Assembly (NCBI GenBank): GCA_963971405.1
Contig: OZ020487.1
Location: 38,661,039 to 38,725,038, forward strand
Source of the DNA: Psococerastis gibbosa
Taxonomy: Eukaryota > Arthropoda > Insecta > Psocodea > Psocidae
DNA length: 64,000 bases
Direction of reading: 5' to 3'
The notes below the pieces were generated by a model that was not told where the DNA came from, made no database searches, and was given only the letters and a program-made list of their open reading frames with translations. Shown here one piece after another: positions 1-12,400 of the stretch (position 1 is its first letter; each line of letters begins with the position of its first letter). The position numbers and the translations under genes are program-made.

Positions 1-1989
1 TCCTTCTCCCTAGGATTTATCACCCTTTTGACTGGCATATTAATTGAATTGAAACAGCCCACAACCGAGCAATATCGGACTCTTCTTTTGCTAGCTTTCG
101 GCATTTTTCTACTAAAACTCAAATCTAAAATATAATAGTGCCCAGTTGAAAATGTAAACAAAACAATGTCAGTAATGGCTGGTAGGCTGGGGGCTGGATG
201 GAGTGCGTCCTTCAGTCCTTGATTTTGGACTATCTTTTTGAAAATATGTTTCAAATTGAGATTTTAGTGATAGTTTCAGAATTTGTAAAAAAATCATTAC
301 AATTTTTAAAATACATTTTATTCCCATGAATATTTAATTTGACATTTAAATATTTACAAAAGAATTTAACTTGAGCTCTGTTGTTCAAGGAAAGTGGACG
401 GAGAAAAAATTTCCGCTGCGCGGCGTGGCGCTGCTATCGCGAACTGAATCCCTATCCCGGTGACGAGTCTAGTTATCTGTTGTCTATGGTCTCCACAAGC
501 TGAACACTAAATTTTAATGTTTCTCTTGTGGAGACTATTTCGTCTGCTAGAGCTCCGCCCCTTCCGCCATTTGATAACGGTTAATTTCCAATCTAGGGAA
601 TATAGATCGTTTCTTGACAGTTGTGAAATAAACAAATATTCAAATAACAAACGCAGAGGGCACTGACGGCAGAACGCAGCTGTTGCTCAGTTGCTCTAGA
701 AACTTCTAGAAACCGGAAATTGTTTCCTAAAACCACAATCCAACATTACTCATCTGTTTTAAATTCATTAATGAATTTTAAATAAATAATTTTTTATAAT
801 TTATTTTAACTTATTATTTTTTCTTAACTTCTAACTTGATAAAAGTCTTTAGAGATAGTCTTGAAGGGCATTATTCCGCTATTATGGCGGGAAAAATTTA
901 AATAAAGTTTTTGCATACATACTGCATATTGACATTGAACTGTATACTAAACGGTAACGTTTAGATTTAAAAGCCGACCGTCCATGAGGCATGAGGATAA
1001 GGCGCAGTAAAAGTAATTAATGTAACTGTTAACAAGGGTGATTTGTTTTTAATAAAGTGGATATTGAAATTATTGAAACTTACGTATTTGGTCAGCAAAC
1101 ATTTTAACTTTTACCGATGAAGACTTTATTAAAATACTTAGAACATGGTAATTTGTTTTTTATCAAAGCAGATCGTGAGTTTCTACAAATGCGTGGTCAC
1201 CTTATTCGCTTAATGGATGGGGCTCCCCTGTACAGAAGAGAGTTAAGCCTGTCTTGCGACATTGTCTTTCGTAATTAGTTTTTATTTATTTATAGGCCAG
1301 TTTTTATTAATTTTTCATTGAGAGAAAGGCCCCACATGTGGCAATAAGATAGAGAAAATACCCAAAACATGAATAACCCAGCGTTATTATTGCTAATTAA
1401 ATTACAGGCAAATAATTACCGCGTGTATTTTATAATTTGTTATTTTTCTCTTTATAAATGTTTAATTAATTTAATTGGTTAGTTTTATGTTGTATTTTTG
1501 CTGTTTAACAAGAAAGGTTGACTATTTTTGGCCCGGCCCGACCGCTCATACGTTACGCTACTAGTTGGCCGATCATGTCATGCGAACAATACTAATTAAA
1601 TTGTGTATTGTATTGAAATTATTGTTGTTGTTGTTGTTGAATGTTGATAGTAGCATGTAATGTAACAGCAAAGGCTTTCACGACCGGAGTCGAATGAAGA
1701 ACCAGTAGAATCCGGGCTGATGGGCCGTGGTCGAAATGAAAACGAACTTCAATGTAGCATGTAATGCTATTAATTGCCAATAATCCATCGATCGCAGTAA
1801 AGTTGATTTAGTGCTACCACAAAAACCGTGCAAATAACTATTCCGCATAATTTTAATCAAAGCACTCCTGAAGGCGTCCAATTTGTCGATCCTCTCGATT
1901 TCAGCCGTGACTTTATTATAACGACTTATTCCAAAGTCAAACACCGAATTTTTACCAAAAGTGGAATTTTTATGTTCTAAAATGAAGTT
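1..1989. other. Intergenic stretch without a recognisable gene
   Basis: No reading frame here resembles a known protein. Visible details are a short inverted pair (GTCTCCACAAG at 489-499 and its complement at 525-535), a GTT microsatellite around 1621-1640 and a dispersed-repeat scrap starting at 1671. It lies upstream of the ITPK1 start. Confidence 0.5.
1671..1752 (+). repeat. Scrap of the GGCTTTCACGRCCGG dispersed repeat
   Basis: Begins AAGGCTTTCACGACCGG and continues with a segment about an accession-like pattern, AACCAGTAGAATCCGGGCTGA. Related scraps lie at 7538-7608, 11563-11694 and 19385-19470 (opposite strand). The longest (11563) ends with a stretch reading AAACGTTTCGTCAACATC, which I associate with Penelope-like element termini; that assignment is inference. 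Confidence 0.5.
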
Positions 1990-2002
1990 ATCAGCATTAT
2001 TA

Positions 2003-2474
2003 TTATTTTTTTTTTCCTTCGTGGGGCCTACTCGTTTGAGTTCCTATAAGCGTCGACCTAGAAGGTCTTTTGCTTCCACGTTTGCCGTCTACGCCCATCT
2101 TATAACACCAGTCTTTTTGATAAATTCTAGTGTTTTTGTGATCGGATTAGATCGGATGGTTTACTCTTCAGACCTAGGGTGGCCAAGAGTTTGGAATCGA
2201 GTTTGTCCCAGCGCTTCACATTCAAAGAGAATGTGTTCAGCTGTTTCTTCTTCAACTTCACACAGTCTGCATCTACTGTTATTTTTCACGCCAACCCTAT
2301 GCATGTGTTTGTTGAAGTGGCCGTGGCCCGTAAGCGTGCCAACCACCCTTCTAGCTTGCTCTCTACTTAAAGAGAGAAGCTGATCGGTGAGCTTTTTACT
2401 AGGACCCGGAATAACCTTCTTAGCAAATCTGCTTTCCGGGACTTTCTTCCATTCCTCTGCAGTTTTTCTCTGCA
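2003..2474 (-). mobile_element. 5'-truncated LINE insertion with 13-bp target duplication
   Basis: A - strand insertion bounded by the same 13 bases, ATCAGCATTATTA, at 1990-2002 and 2475-2487. Its 3' end (low coordinates) has an A-rich tail, as expected for target-primed reverse transcription. The coding part runs right up to the upper boundary, so the element was truncated during insertion. Intact target duplications suggest a fairly young insertion. Confidence 0.85.
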
Positions 2475-2475
2475 A
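2161..2475 (-). pseudogene. LINE ORF2 C-terminal fragment (CCHC-like tail)
   Basis: About 100 residues. The recognisable part is GTLTGHGHFNKHMHRVGV followed by CRLCEVEEETAEHILFEC. This is the cysteine/histidine segment that closes ORF2 in I/Jockey/LOA-type LINEs, downstream of the reverse transcriptase and RNase H domains. Only this tail is present: the frame stops at the 5'-truncation point of the insertion, and the methionine at the upper end is fortuitous. It is not a host gene. I cannot fix the clade from this tail alone. Confidence 0.8.
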
Positions 2476-2487
2476 TCAGCATTATTA

Positions 2488-3179
2488 CAATTATTATTAA
2501 ACATATTTATCTAGGTCATCAATAAAAGTTATAAGAAATTATATTTCAAAGAAGTAAGTTTAAAACAATTAATTTTTCAGAGCCTGTAACCAAAGGTAGC
2601 TCCAAAAGTCCAAATCCAAAGTATCAGGGGGCCCTAAAAAGAAATGGCGTTTGTTATGATTGCGAAACAACGGAAACAAAATAATCATAAATCGTAATCA
2701 TTCAAAGCGAACAAGCAGTGCAATCATTTATATGTAGTGAGAACTACTTATTAAGCAAATAAAAATGCGTTAAAAGTTACTCTGCGCGTTAAATGATTAT
2801 TTTATTATCTTATTTCTTTGCTGTTTTTATTATTCATTGACACAGGTGTCATAAGACGAGAAGACGCAAGGTAACATTTGGAATAACTGCAGGTGCCAAC
2901 GTTATTTTAAGAAAGTAAATTCAGTTTATTCCAATCGTAAAGGTATTTGTATAATATACACCTAGTACTCAATGCAGTCGTGTCATGAGATTAGTAATCT
3001 CCAAAAATGTGATGGTACAGATAAAAGCTAATCTACGAAAGGGGTTTGGCTGACTTTGATGGCACGCATGTCAAGTTGTTCTACGCGTATGCCCTCTCTA
3101 CTGTCAGAGTACCATTCAACGTCTACCAGCTCGGAGCCGTGCGTAGTGCGTGCATTTCAAGTTGAGAACTTCGGTCAAC
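2488..3179. other. Region upstream of ITPK1, no gene seen
   Basis: AT-rich, no recognisable coding sequence. It should contain the ITPK1 promoter and 5' flank, but I see no clear TATA box close to the start codon. Confidence 0.4.
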
Positions 3180-3185
3180 TCAGTT
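3180..3185 (+). promoter_or_regulatory. Possible initiator (TCAGTT) for ITPK1
   Basis: TCAGTT matches the arthropod initiator consensus TCAGT and lies 13 bases before the ITPK1 ATG. If used, the 5' UTR would be very short. This is a short motif and could occur by chance. Confidence 0.2.
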
Positions 3186-3192
3186 ACAAGTT

Positions 3193-3420
3193 ATGCAGCG
3201 AACGACAAATTGCGCAAGTAGCAAAACAATTGGCTACTGGCTTTCAGATAAAAAAGCGCAGAAGCTAAATATGAATGAATTTAAAAAAGTGTGCAAGAAA
3301 AAGGGATTTGATTTGGTGAAACTGGATCTAACGAAGCCTTTAGAAGATCAAGGACCATTTTGCATTATTTTCCATAAGCTGACAGATGTGATCGTGAAGG
3401 CCAGCGTTGGAGATGAAAAG
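3193..3420 (+). CDS. ITPK1: ITPK1 coding exon 1
   Basis: Codes residues 1-76 (N-terminal domain, GYWLSDKK and HKLTDVI). Ends GATGAAAAG with donor GTAAGG at 3421; phase 0. Confidence 0.9.
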
Positions 3421-6400
3421 GTAAGGGACTTGTTTTGCGTTGTTCTTCAAGGTAATCGAGATTGAAACCTTTATAGGTCTAGGTTGATCCAATCATTGCT
3501 TCGGCGGAGTTTCCACATACGCCAATGGTCGATGGTAAATGTGGTATTGACGTTTTAGCAGACATTAAAGACATACTAAAAATGTCTGCTACCACGCCAA
3601 AACCGTATTTACCATTGACCATTGACGTATGTGGGAACACCGCCTTTGCAGTGGTTACGTTTTAGTTTCATCGTTACCCCCAACCCATTGTAAGCGCCAT
3701 ATACTAGGCTAATCCTCAATATAATTAAGGGATGAGATCGACCCAAGGCCGTAGCCAGAGGGGGGGGGGGTCCGGACCCCTCCCGAAATATTTGCAGCGT
3801 ACACTAGATAGAATGGAGTTTTAAATGTATTGAGGCTACCTTACCTCCGGAGACGTCAGATGGGCCCCTCCCGAAATAAATTTCTGGGTACGGCCTTGGA
3901 TCGAACACCCCAGTGTGTGACCCACTGTCAGTTTTCTGAACAGAGCCAAATTTCACAGAAATATCAATTATAAAAAATATATATATATATATATAAATAG
4001 TGAACAGTACTCATTAAAAAAAAAAAATCGGTTAACAAATTGAGTTTGATTAGTACCAGAAATAATCACAAAACTTTCAGAAAATTTAGTACTTCATTCC
4101 TTTGTTAATATATATATTTTATATTTACTTTGTACATCATTCTTTGATCTTCCTGCCTGTTTTATTTATTTATTTATTTATTTATTACTCCCGGAAGAAT
4201 ACCTATTGCCTATGTTATGCATCTCATATTCATAAATATATTTTTAAAACATAAATTGTATTTGCTTGAAACAGTAAATTCCATTTTGCATCTTAATCTC
4301 TGAAATTTCCCCTTGCCTGTACGGGTTCGCCGAACAACCCTATTGCATAATTTGTATCGAAAAATCAAACCATGTCCAGTGGTAAAAGATTTGTGGTTGA
4401 CCCAGGCAACTTTTTTCATCTGCGTTGGTGATTCCCTGGCGTAGTTACGTTTATTTAAAGCCTTAAAGTATGGACGTGATTTATTAATTTTATCGGAAAC
4501 AATAAAATACAATCCCTTCGCAGCCAGAGCAGGATTGACCTAGGCACAATTTGCAATGGATTGCAAGTTAATAATAAATTCAAATCAAAATAGCCACTCG
4601 ATAGGGTACGTCAATAACTCTCTCCACGCGAGTGGCCCATCGCGACACATATTAATATGTCCTTCCAAGATCGTGTGAAGCAGTCCATCGTGACGTAACG
4701 TGTAACCGTTCAAATTGGCTCTCCGTTCGGCAATAGATGCCCCCAGTTTTCTCACTTCCCCTATATGTTGCAGCACTTCCTGATTGGTTACCCGGTCCCT
4801 CCACGTAATGTTTAACATTTTCCGATGGCACCACACTTCGAAGGCTTCAATTTGGCTCCGTATAGTTTTCACTGTGGTCCACGTTCCGCACCCACAATAT
4901 GTCATTATTCTCCACACGAGACTTGAGGAGAGCTATTCTGATGTGAAGGGTTATTTTTCCTGACTGAAGTGTCTTCATCTCCGTATTAAAAGACAGTCTC
5001 CCCAAGAATATCCTATTTTTTATTTCCTTATTGATTTGCCCATCTCCCGTTACTAACCCCTCCGGGTACTTGAATTCCCTCACTAGTTCAAATTTTACGT
5101 TGTCAAAAGTTACATCTATTCAACCGGGAGCCAATACTTTTGTTTTGGTTTTGTTGATTTATCCTGGCCAATGTCTCGTTCAGGTCCTCAGGGCTATCCG
5201 CGAGCATAGCGATATCGTCTGCATACCTTAGTGAAAGTATCTTAACACCCTGAATCCTTATTCCCGAAACCTCTTTAAGGGCTTCATTTAGTTCGTCCAT
5301 TGCTTTCTGTATGGAAGAAGTGAACAAGGGTGGAGATACTGAGGAATCATGCAGGACTCCTTGCCTTACTCTTGACCGTGCCTTGCTATCGCCAAGTACA
5401 ACAGCCAGCTCATCTCTGACCAGATTCCATAGAAGCCTTCTATCCTTTACATTTCTCTTTGTCGAATCCTTTTTCAAGATCCGTGAAAGCAATTTATGTA
5501 TTCTTATCTATTCGCATCCTTTTTTTTAAAGGTTACCCTTAAAGCCAGAGACGAGAAATTATCATCAGTTAGTCCTTCATCTATTTTATTTCTAATTCTG
5601 TTCATCAGGATGTTGGCTAGGGTCTTCGAAGCGTGTGACAGCAGACTAAGGGCTCTGTGCATTTAGTGATGCCTGCTTTCATTGGTAGGGCTGCAACTAA
5701 GCACTTTGTGCTGCGGTATTTCGTCTGTTTCGTATATATCAGGAATCAGTTTGAATAACGCATCCTTCGCACCGTCTCCTGCAGCTCCAGGGGTTTTGTT
5801 GTTTTTCAGTTGTGGTAGAGCCGTATCGAATTCCGACCTCAATATACTTTCCCATGCATCATACAATTCGTAGTTAGCTTCTAGTATTTCTTCAATAGGA
5901 TTTATGTTCTCACCTACGTATAGTTCTTTAATGTACCTTCTCGACCTGGCTACAATCTTATCCTCTTCGAAAAGAACATGTCCAATGACATTACTTTTTA
6001 GTTGCTTGCGGCCTTCATTCATGAACTCTATGATCATTTAACCTTTTCCTTAGCGGCCCTAGATTCTCTATTAATTCTGTTTCTCAGAGCTCTGTTTTCT
6101 CTTTGCACTTTATCGGACCGTATATTCTTAAGTTGCTTTCGCCTGTCAATCAAGTCTATGTTTTCATCCGTGATCGCCGTTTCTGCCGTGGTCGAGATCT
6201 CCCTGTTCCCAATTCCTCGTCAGCATCTACAACTTCATCGTTATCAATCCCTTCTGCCATGTCTGTTTTATGCTCATACCGTCCCCTCACTTAATCATTT
6301 TTCTGCAGTTTTACATCCCAATTTCTGCATGCTCTTCTTCTGAGTTTCTTATACTTCATGGTCCCCTGTGCCATATAGTTCCTGAGGAGGACTCATTTTC

Positions 6401-9400
6401 CTGAAACTGCACATTTACCACATGATCCGCCCCTAGCTCGATAACGGTGCATTTTCGATACCATGTATTGGTATCTGGGCTATATTTGCTCCAAATTGAA
6501 CGCGAAATAGAGGGAGTTTTTATTTTCCACATTAGCGAATTTTGGGCCTTTCGGCCTACTCTTAGAGTTAACCCATACGGCCTAGAAGTTTGTCGCCGCT
6601 CGCATGCAACACCCTGATCATCGTATTACGCCATTCTGTACTTTCTCCGTTTTTTTTACAGCTTCTAATTTTAAGCTAAACACAAACAAGTTTTCCTAAA
6701 ATCTGTAAAACCAATGTGACTGATGAGACACGCTGTGCCATTCGATTTTTGTATTAAAATCTGTACGATTCAGACTTTGATCGCACTTAATACGCTAATG
6801 GTAATAATTCCAATATCCCAAACTAAAATTAAAAAATCGCATTTGGCTCTTATTAAGTCATAACTAGATAAACTGGCAATAGTAACCACGCCCAGAGCAG
6901 ACTGAGTCATGCTATTGAATTACCCAGAGCATCGCAATTCTAACAGGGAAATAAAGTGAGCTACTAATTAACTGGCTTACTCATAGGAAACTTCGAATGA
7001 TTATTATCAGTGTGATAACTATAATAATGCGTGAGCTTGGGGACTTACGAATCACCAAATTCTTAACCTTGGCACCTACCATTTTGTCGTTATTCAGGAA
7101 CCTGTTCTTGCCATCTAATTTGTATCATTGCCGTGATGCACTATACGTATTCAGTATCCCATGGTGAGGTCTGGGTTAAAATGCATACAGTAACATGAAT
7201 AGCTGTGATGCACTATGTATTCAGTACCCCATGGTGAGGACTGGGTTAAAATACATACAGTAACATGGAAATAATAATAAATGTGAGGAGCTTGGTTACA
7301 AACGTGGCCAACTCCATTTTTTTACAAAATGGGGTTTTGATTCGACCTTGCAGAAATTGTTAATGTCCACCTGCACGCTGTAAAATAAAGTGACAAATGC
7401 AGCCAGATTGCGCACAGAAGCGCTGAGAAGTCTAGGGTTAGCTATAAACTTAATGCAATTTTCAGCAGAAAATCCACTCTCCTGAAAAATTCTACAACTT
7501 GGAGTTGGCCATGTTTGTAAACAGCCTCCTCATGTATAACTGCAAAGACTTTCACGGCCGGAGTCGAATGAGGAACCAGTAGAAGCCGGGCTGATTCTAC
7601 TGGTTCCTCAGCCTCCTCATGTATTGAAAATAATAATTGACCTGCGCATAATGGATTTATTTTTGGTGTAATTGTGAGAATCACTGTCAGAAGTCCCTCT
7701 TACAAACTGGCTGTGGGCCTACTATAGCGATTATTTTTAATTTTAACCTGGGATGAAAAATGTAAACCAAATGTTAGACTGGAAATTGTTATTCAAAATT
7801 ATTGTGTTTATTTTTTAAAATTATAATTAAAGTTATACCTAATATAGCACTTTCGCGCTAAAAAATTAATCTTAATTGTTCATAGCAGTTAAAGGAAGCT
7901 GGTTTTATCGGATACAGAATTCGACTAGCTGCAAATCACTTCATTAACAACTGATAAGTGATAACTTATCAATGTGTTAGAGATCCAGCCTCGAAGGCCG
8001 AATATAAAGTGAAATACGAGTATCAGGAAAACTCTTTACACATTTACTATTCAATAATATTGAATAGTTATACGATAAATTAGTCGTAATGTGATTCTAA
8101 TAAAATTATATTACTGTTGTACTATATTGTATTGTATGAAATTAACTTATTCATGAAGTGGGGTAGTAGTTCGCTTATTAAGCACATCAAGCTTTGATTA
8201 AGCAAAGTGGCTTCGAGGGGTTGTAGTGGACAGATTAAGATGTGCTGCCTCTTCAACATGTACAGCTTAAAATCCTTAATGGGTTCCCACTTTGAGCGCA
8301 CCGCACCGTCTTCTTAAGTCCTGTCCTACCACGCTTAGAAACTTTTTCATGAGGACTATTGGCGCACCGTTATCCAGTGGAAAATTGGGATGCCGCCTTA
8401 CTGTATAACTGAATTCCGAATTCTTTACCGTATGTATTGTTATGCAGTAAGGCGGCAGCCTCATGTTCCTCAAGAAATCTTTTCAAAGCGTGGTGAGACT
8501 GGACCTGTGGATCAACCTTTCTCCCAACCTATGCAACATATCGATCTCAATCTTTTTGCTTTCCAATTTATACTTAGTATAAGGAAAGCTTTGTGATGGT
8601 CGAAATTTTCGATTCCGAGATTTCAACGGATTTACACGTTTTGAGGTCCCAGGAACCCAAAAAAGTGGTTTTTACGAAATGTCTGTCTGTCGCTCTGTCT
8701 GTCTCGGGACCATTTTTTTTTTTTTTTTTGGGCTATCTCAATTTGGGGGGGGGTTATTTTCAAAAAACTCCAAAAAAACTTCTAAAAAAATTATTTATCC
8801 AAAACGGCTCCAACGATTTCTTTTAAATTCACATATATTGTAGTCGTTATTAATGTTGACAAAATGCGGGGGGTCGCTTGCCCCTTGATAGTTTGCTTCT
8901 GGGGGTAAAAAAAAATAAAAATAACTAAATTTTAATGAAAAATGACTAAAAAATAATTTTTCTGAGAAACCTTTCTATCAATGATTTCTACCTTCAGGCA
9001 TGTTTTAGGTGTTAAATTGAGTGACGAAACCGGGCAGATTGCTTTCCCAAAAAACTATTTGGTTTTGTGCACAAAAAATGTTTTAGAAAAAATGATAGAA
9101 AATTCACGGTCAAATGCATTGCATGCCCTGCCATTATTGCTGTGTGGATTGCGTGGTAATTTGTTGGTCTGACCTACCTAGAATTTACCTCACCTCCAGT
9201 GACGTCAGGTGGACAACCCCCCCCCCCCCCCCGAAATTTAACTATAGGAAAATTATTTACCATGAAATTACTCATTTTCTCTAGCTACTACTTGATTAAT
9301 TGGAAAGCATGTTCGAGTAAACTCGGACCGGTTCATTCAGATCTTACTCAATAAAATTCTTCACAATCTCTGTATATACTGTATATATAATTCAATTATG

Positions 9401-12400
9401 ACTTTGTTATATTCCTAAGCCATCCTAGCGGAGTTTGGGCTATAAAGCGCTCTTCTGCAATGCGAGATCGGTGGAAACGCAACCAAGTCTTGAATGTCTG
9501 CTACCACGTCACCGTTTTTGTAAATAGCCCTAGCCGGTCGGTGGAATGGGCACCTAAATAATATTATAAAGAATACTTGCTATCAGTCGACAGCTGACAT
9601 CATGAAGTACTATAGTATATGTATTATAGTAATAATAATAACAATTCGTATATTTTTCTAAAATGAATGGCGTAACAAATTATTTTGGAGGCCCCCTTAA
9701 CCTGAAGGTGTGCGGGGTACCTACCAATTCAAGTTGACAAAATTAATTATAATAATGAAGTAATTAAAAAATAAAAATAGTAATATAGATACAATAATAC
9801 AACAATACATATTCATACCCTATAGTTATTATATATAATCAGCCAAGTAGGCAGCATTAACTGGCAGCAGTGCCTCTGGTATACTCCAATGCGGCCCTTA
9901 TATACTACAATAATGACTCACAGTAGTCAGTAATTTGTTTTCTATTTAAAGTCCTGGCACCCCCCCGGTAGATTTTTGAAAAGCATTATATGTGACATTT
10001 GCTTGGTACCAAAAACTCCGTCTAGACGTAGTTCTTATGTAGCTGGGGAGACTGACAAGCCCGAGCGCAGTATTTCTAGCATAACGGGTAGCGGTTTTTA
10101 TTAGGGAAGACTCTAAATATTTTTTGACATAAAGTAAAATTATTTTTTTCTGTAGAGAGTGAAGAATTATGCAAATCTAGCCATATAAACTTCAAATAGA
10201 ATACGTATGGACACTTTAGAAGTAATTTTTTTTTTTTCATCCGTTTGTGAGGCACAATATTGTAAAATAGTTCACACACTTTTACTGAATGCTCTTTTTG
10301 TTAAGATTAACATATAACAGATAACATTTGCAAAAATGCCAAGAGGAAAGCCGATTTCTGAAGTGGCAAGGAAGCATCATGCAGGAATTTACTGTATTGT
10401 AGAAATCAGAAGTGTAAACCAAGGCTGTGTCTTATGGAACCTTACAAATATTACCTTTTTGTTACAGTCTCAAGAAATGATAGCAGAAGTAGATCGTTTT
10501 ATTGAAAACCATCCAGAAGTACCTGTTGTAGATCCCATGTGTCGCGTCCGCCGCCTATTAGATAGATATCGATGTTACTTGGCAATGCGTGACCATCCAA
10601 GGCTAAAGGTTGCTGACATTTTCACCCCTACATCCGTGGAGCTTACTTCTTCGGACCCTTCTGTAAATTTGGCTGTTCTTCGAGATGCTGGAGTTCAATT
10701 TCCTTTTGGTATGTTGTTTGTTTATATCTTATAGGTTGGCAGATATGCTATCACAATGATAATGTACCTTCCGTATACTTACTTACTCCTTGGCGCTACG
10801 GCCCGTCAAGGGCCTTGGCCTGCTCTGTCACATCGCACCAGCCTGCGCGGTCCTGCGCCAGTCATCGACGCCAAGGGTCGCCAGATCCACCTCGACGTCG
10901 TCTAGCCATCGCATCCTTGGTCGTCCCACTCGACTTCTCGACCCTTGGGGCACCTTGTGTAATGCTGCTCTTGTAGTCCTATTTGCTGGCATTCGTTCCA
11001 CGTGCCCTAGCCAACCTTCTGTATACTAAACTATAGTATTAACTGGTAATCCGAGGGGGAAAAGCCTTGTAAGTGTAAAAATCCAATTTCATTAAATATC
11101 AATCTTAGGCTTGTTAAAATATCAGGACAAACAGAAGAAAGTTTTCTGATAATTTTCCATACATGACACGTACCTCTTTCTAACACAGCTTGCCCACAAT
11201 CATTGAATTTCATTTGACCAAAAAACTATTTTTGTGGCAGTCCCGAGGAGGGAGTCCAAGAGCTGTGGCCTATTTGGTGTTAGAGAAAGCCAATTGTCAT
11301 GTATTGAAATGTAGAGGAGCATTTCTTCTGATGCATTGTTTCTGACGGCTCTTAAAATCAACTTTGTACTAAAAACGCGTAGTGGGGGTACTCTACACTC
11401 TTCAAAATAATAAATAATGGCATTTTGTTCTATTACTAAGCCTATCTAGCGTAGTTAGTTACACTCAACTAAAAACGCCTGGGACCTTTACATGCCTGCT
11501 TTACATGCCCTCCGATGCATAGCCAGAGGATATGTGTGGCTTATTAATTTATATTTAATTACGAAGGCTTTCACGGCCGGTGTCAGATAATGAAGTTGCT
11601 GAATCCGAGCTTATGGGTCGTGGCCGATCTGTAAGCGTACTTTCAAACGTTTCGTCAACATCTGCGGTCGACATCTTCAGTGGCATTAGGTAAATTTCTA
11701 AGATTGTAGGCTCAGTAGCCAATTTAAGCTTTAATATTATTGTTCTCCTGGGAAAGTACTACTACTTTATATTTAATATTTTTTAGGTTACCTTTTTCTT
11801 AGCTCGGGTCGCTGAACCAAGTCCTTTGTGATTTGCTTTGTCACAGGTTTAGGCAATTTCTACCATGTCTATGTGTACGGATGTACTATACAAGGTCCCA
11901 GCCATCCCTTGCCACTTTCAAAAAAAGTCTCAGGTCTGACCTGCGGCAAAGGTCAGTATCCCAGAATTTGGCCTTGACACAGTCCATGCTGTTTTGAGTT
12001 CTTGGTATTCTTATTGTTGTTTTTCTCGTTTTTGTTTTGTTTTGTTGGTGTTTTTATTGAATTAGGGAAACTTTAGGACAATACTGACAACACTAGTCTT
12101 AAGAATCTTGATTATTGTAATACTAATCATTCCTTGCCTTGCCTGGGTTAGCCCATAGAAGACTCTAGTCTTATGGTTCGCCCAGGTAAAAATAAAGTCG
12201 TTATTTATTTATTTATACAAGGCCTTGGACACTACGATGGGTACCTGCAGGCTGCGAATTGTTCTCATCAGCCTAGCTATGACACGGAGGATGTTTCCCC
12301 ATAGATTCGCCATAGATATACATATTATGTAACAAGCTACCGGAAAACCTGAAATCCTGAAAAGCTGGCACTAAGCCATATGCCAATTCCCTAAAGAAGT

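Noticed and set aside
10336-10467. Open frame with ATG running into ITPK1 exon 2 (possible alternative first exon)
   Set aside because: It has no similarity to ITPK1 N termini and would remove the inositol-phosphate-binding GYWLS and HKLTDV motifs. The acceptor at 10467 is strong, so it is most likely intron.
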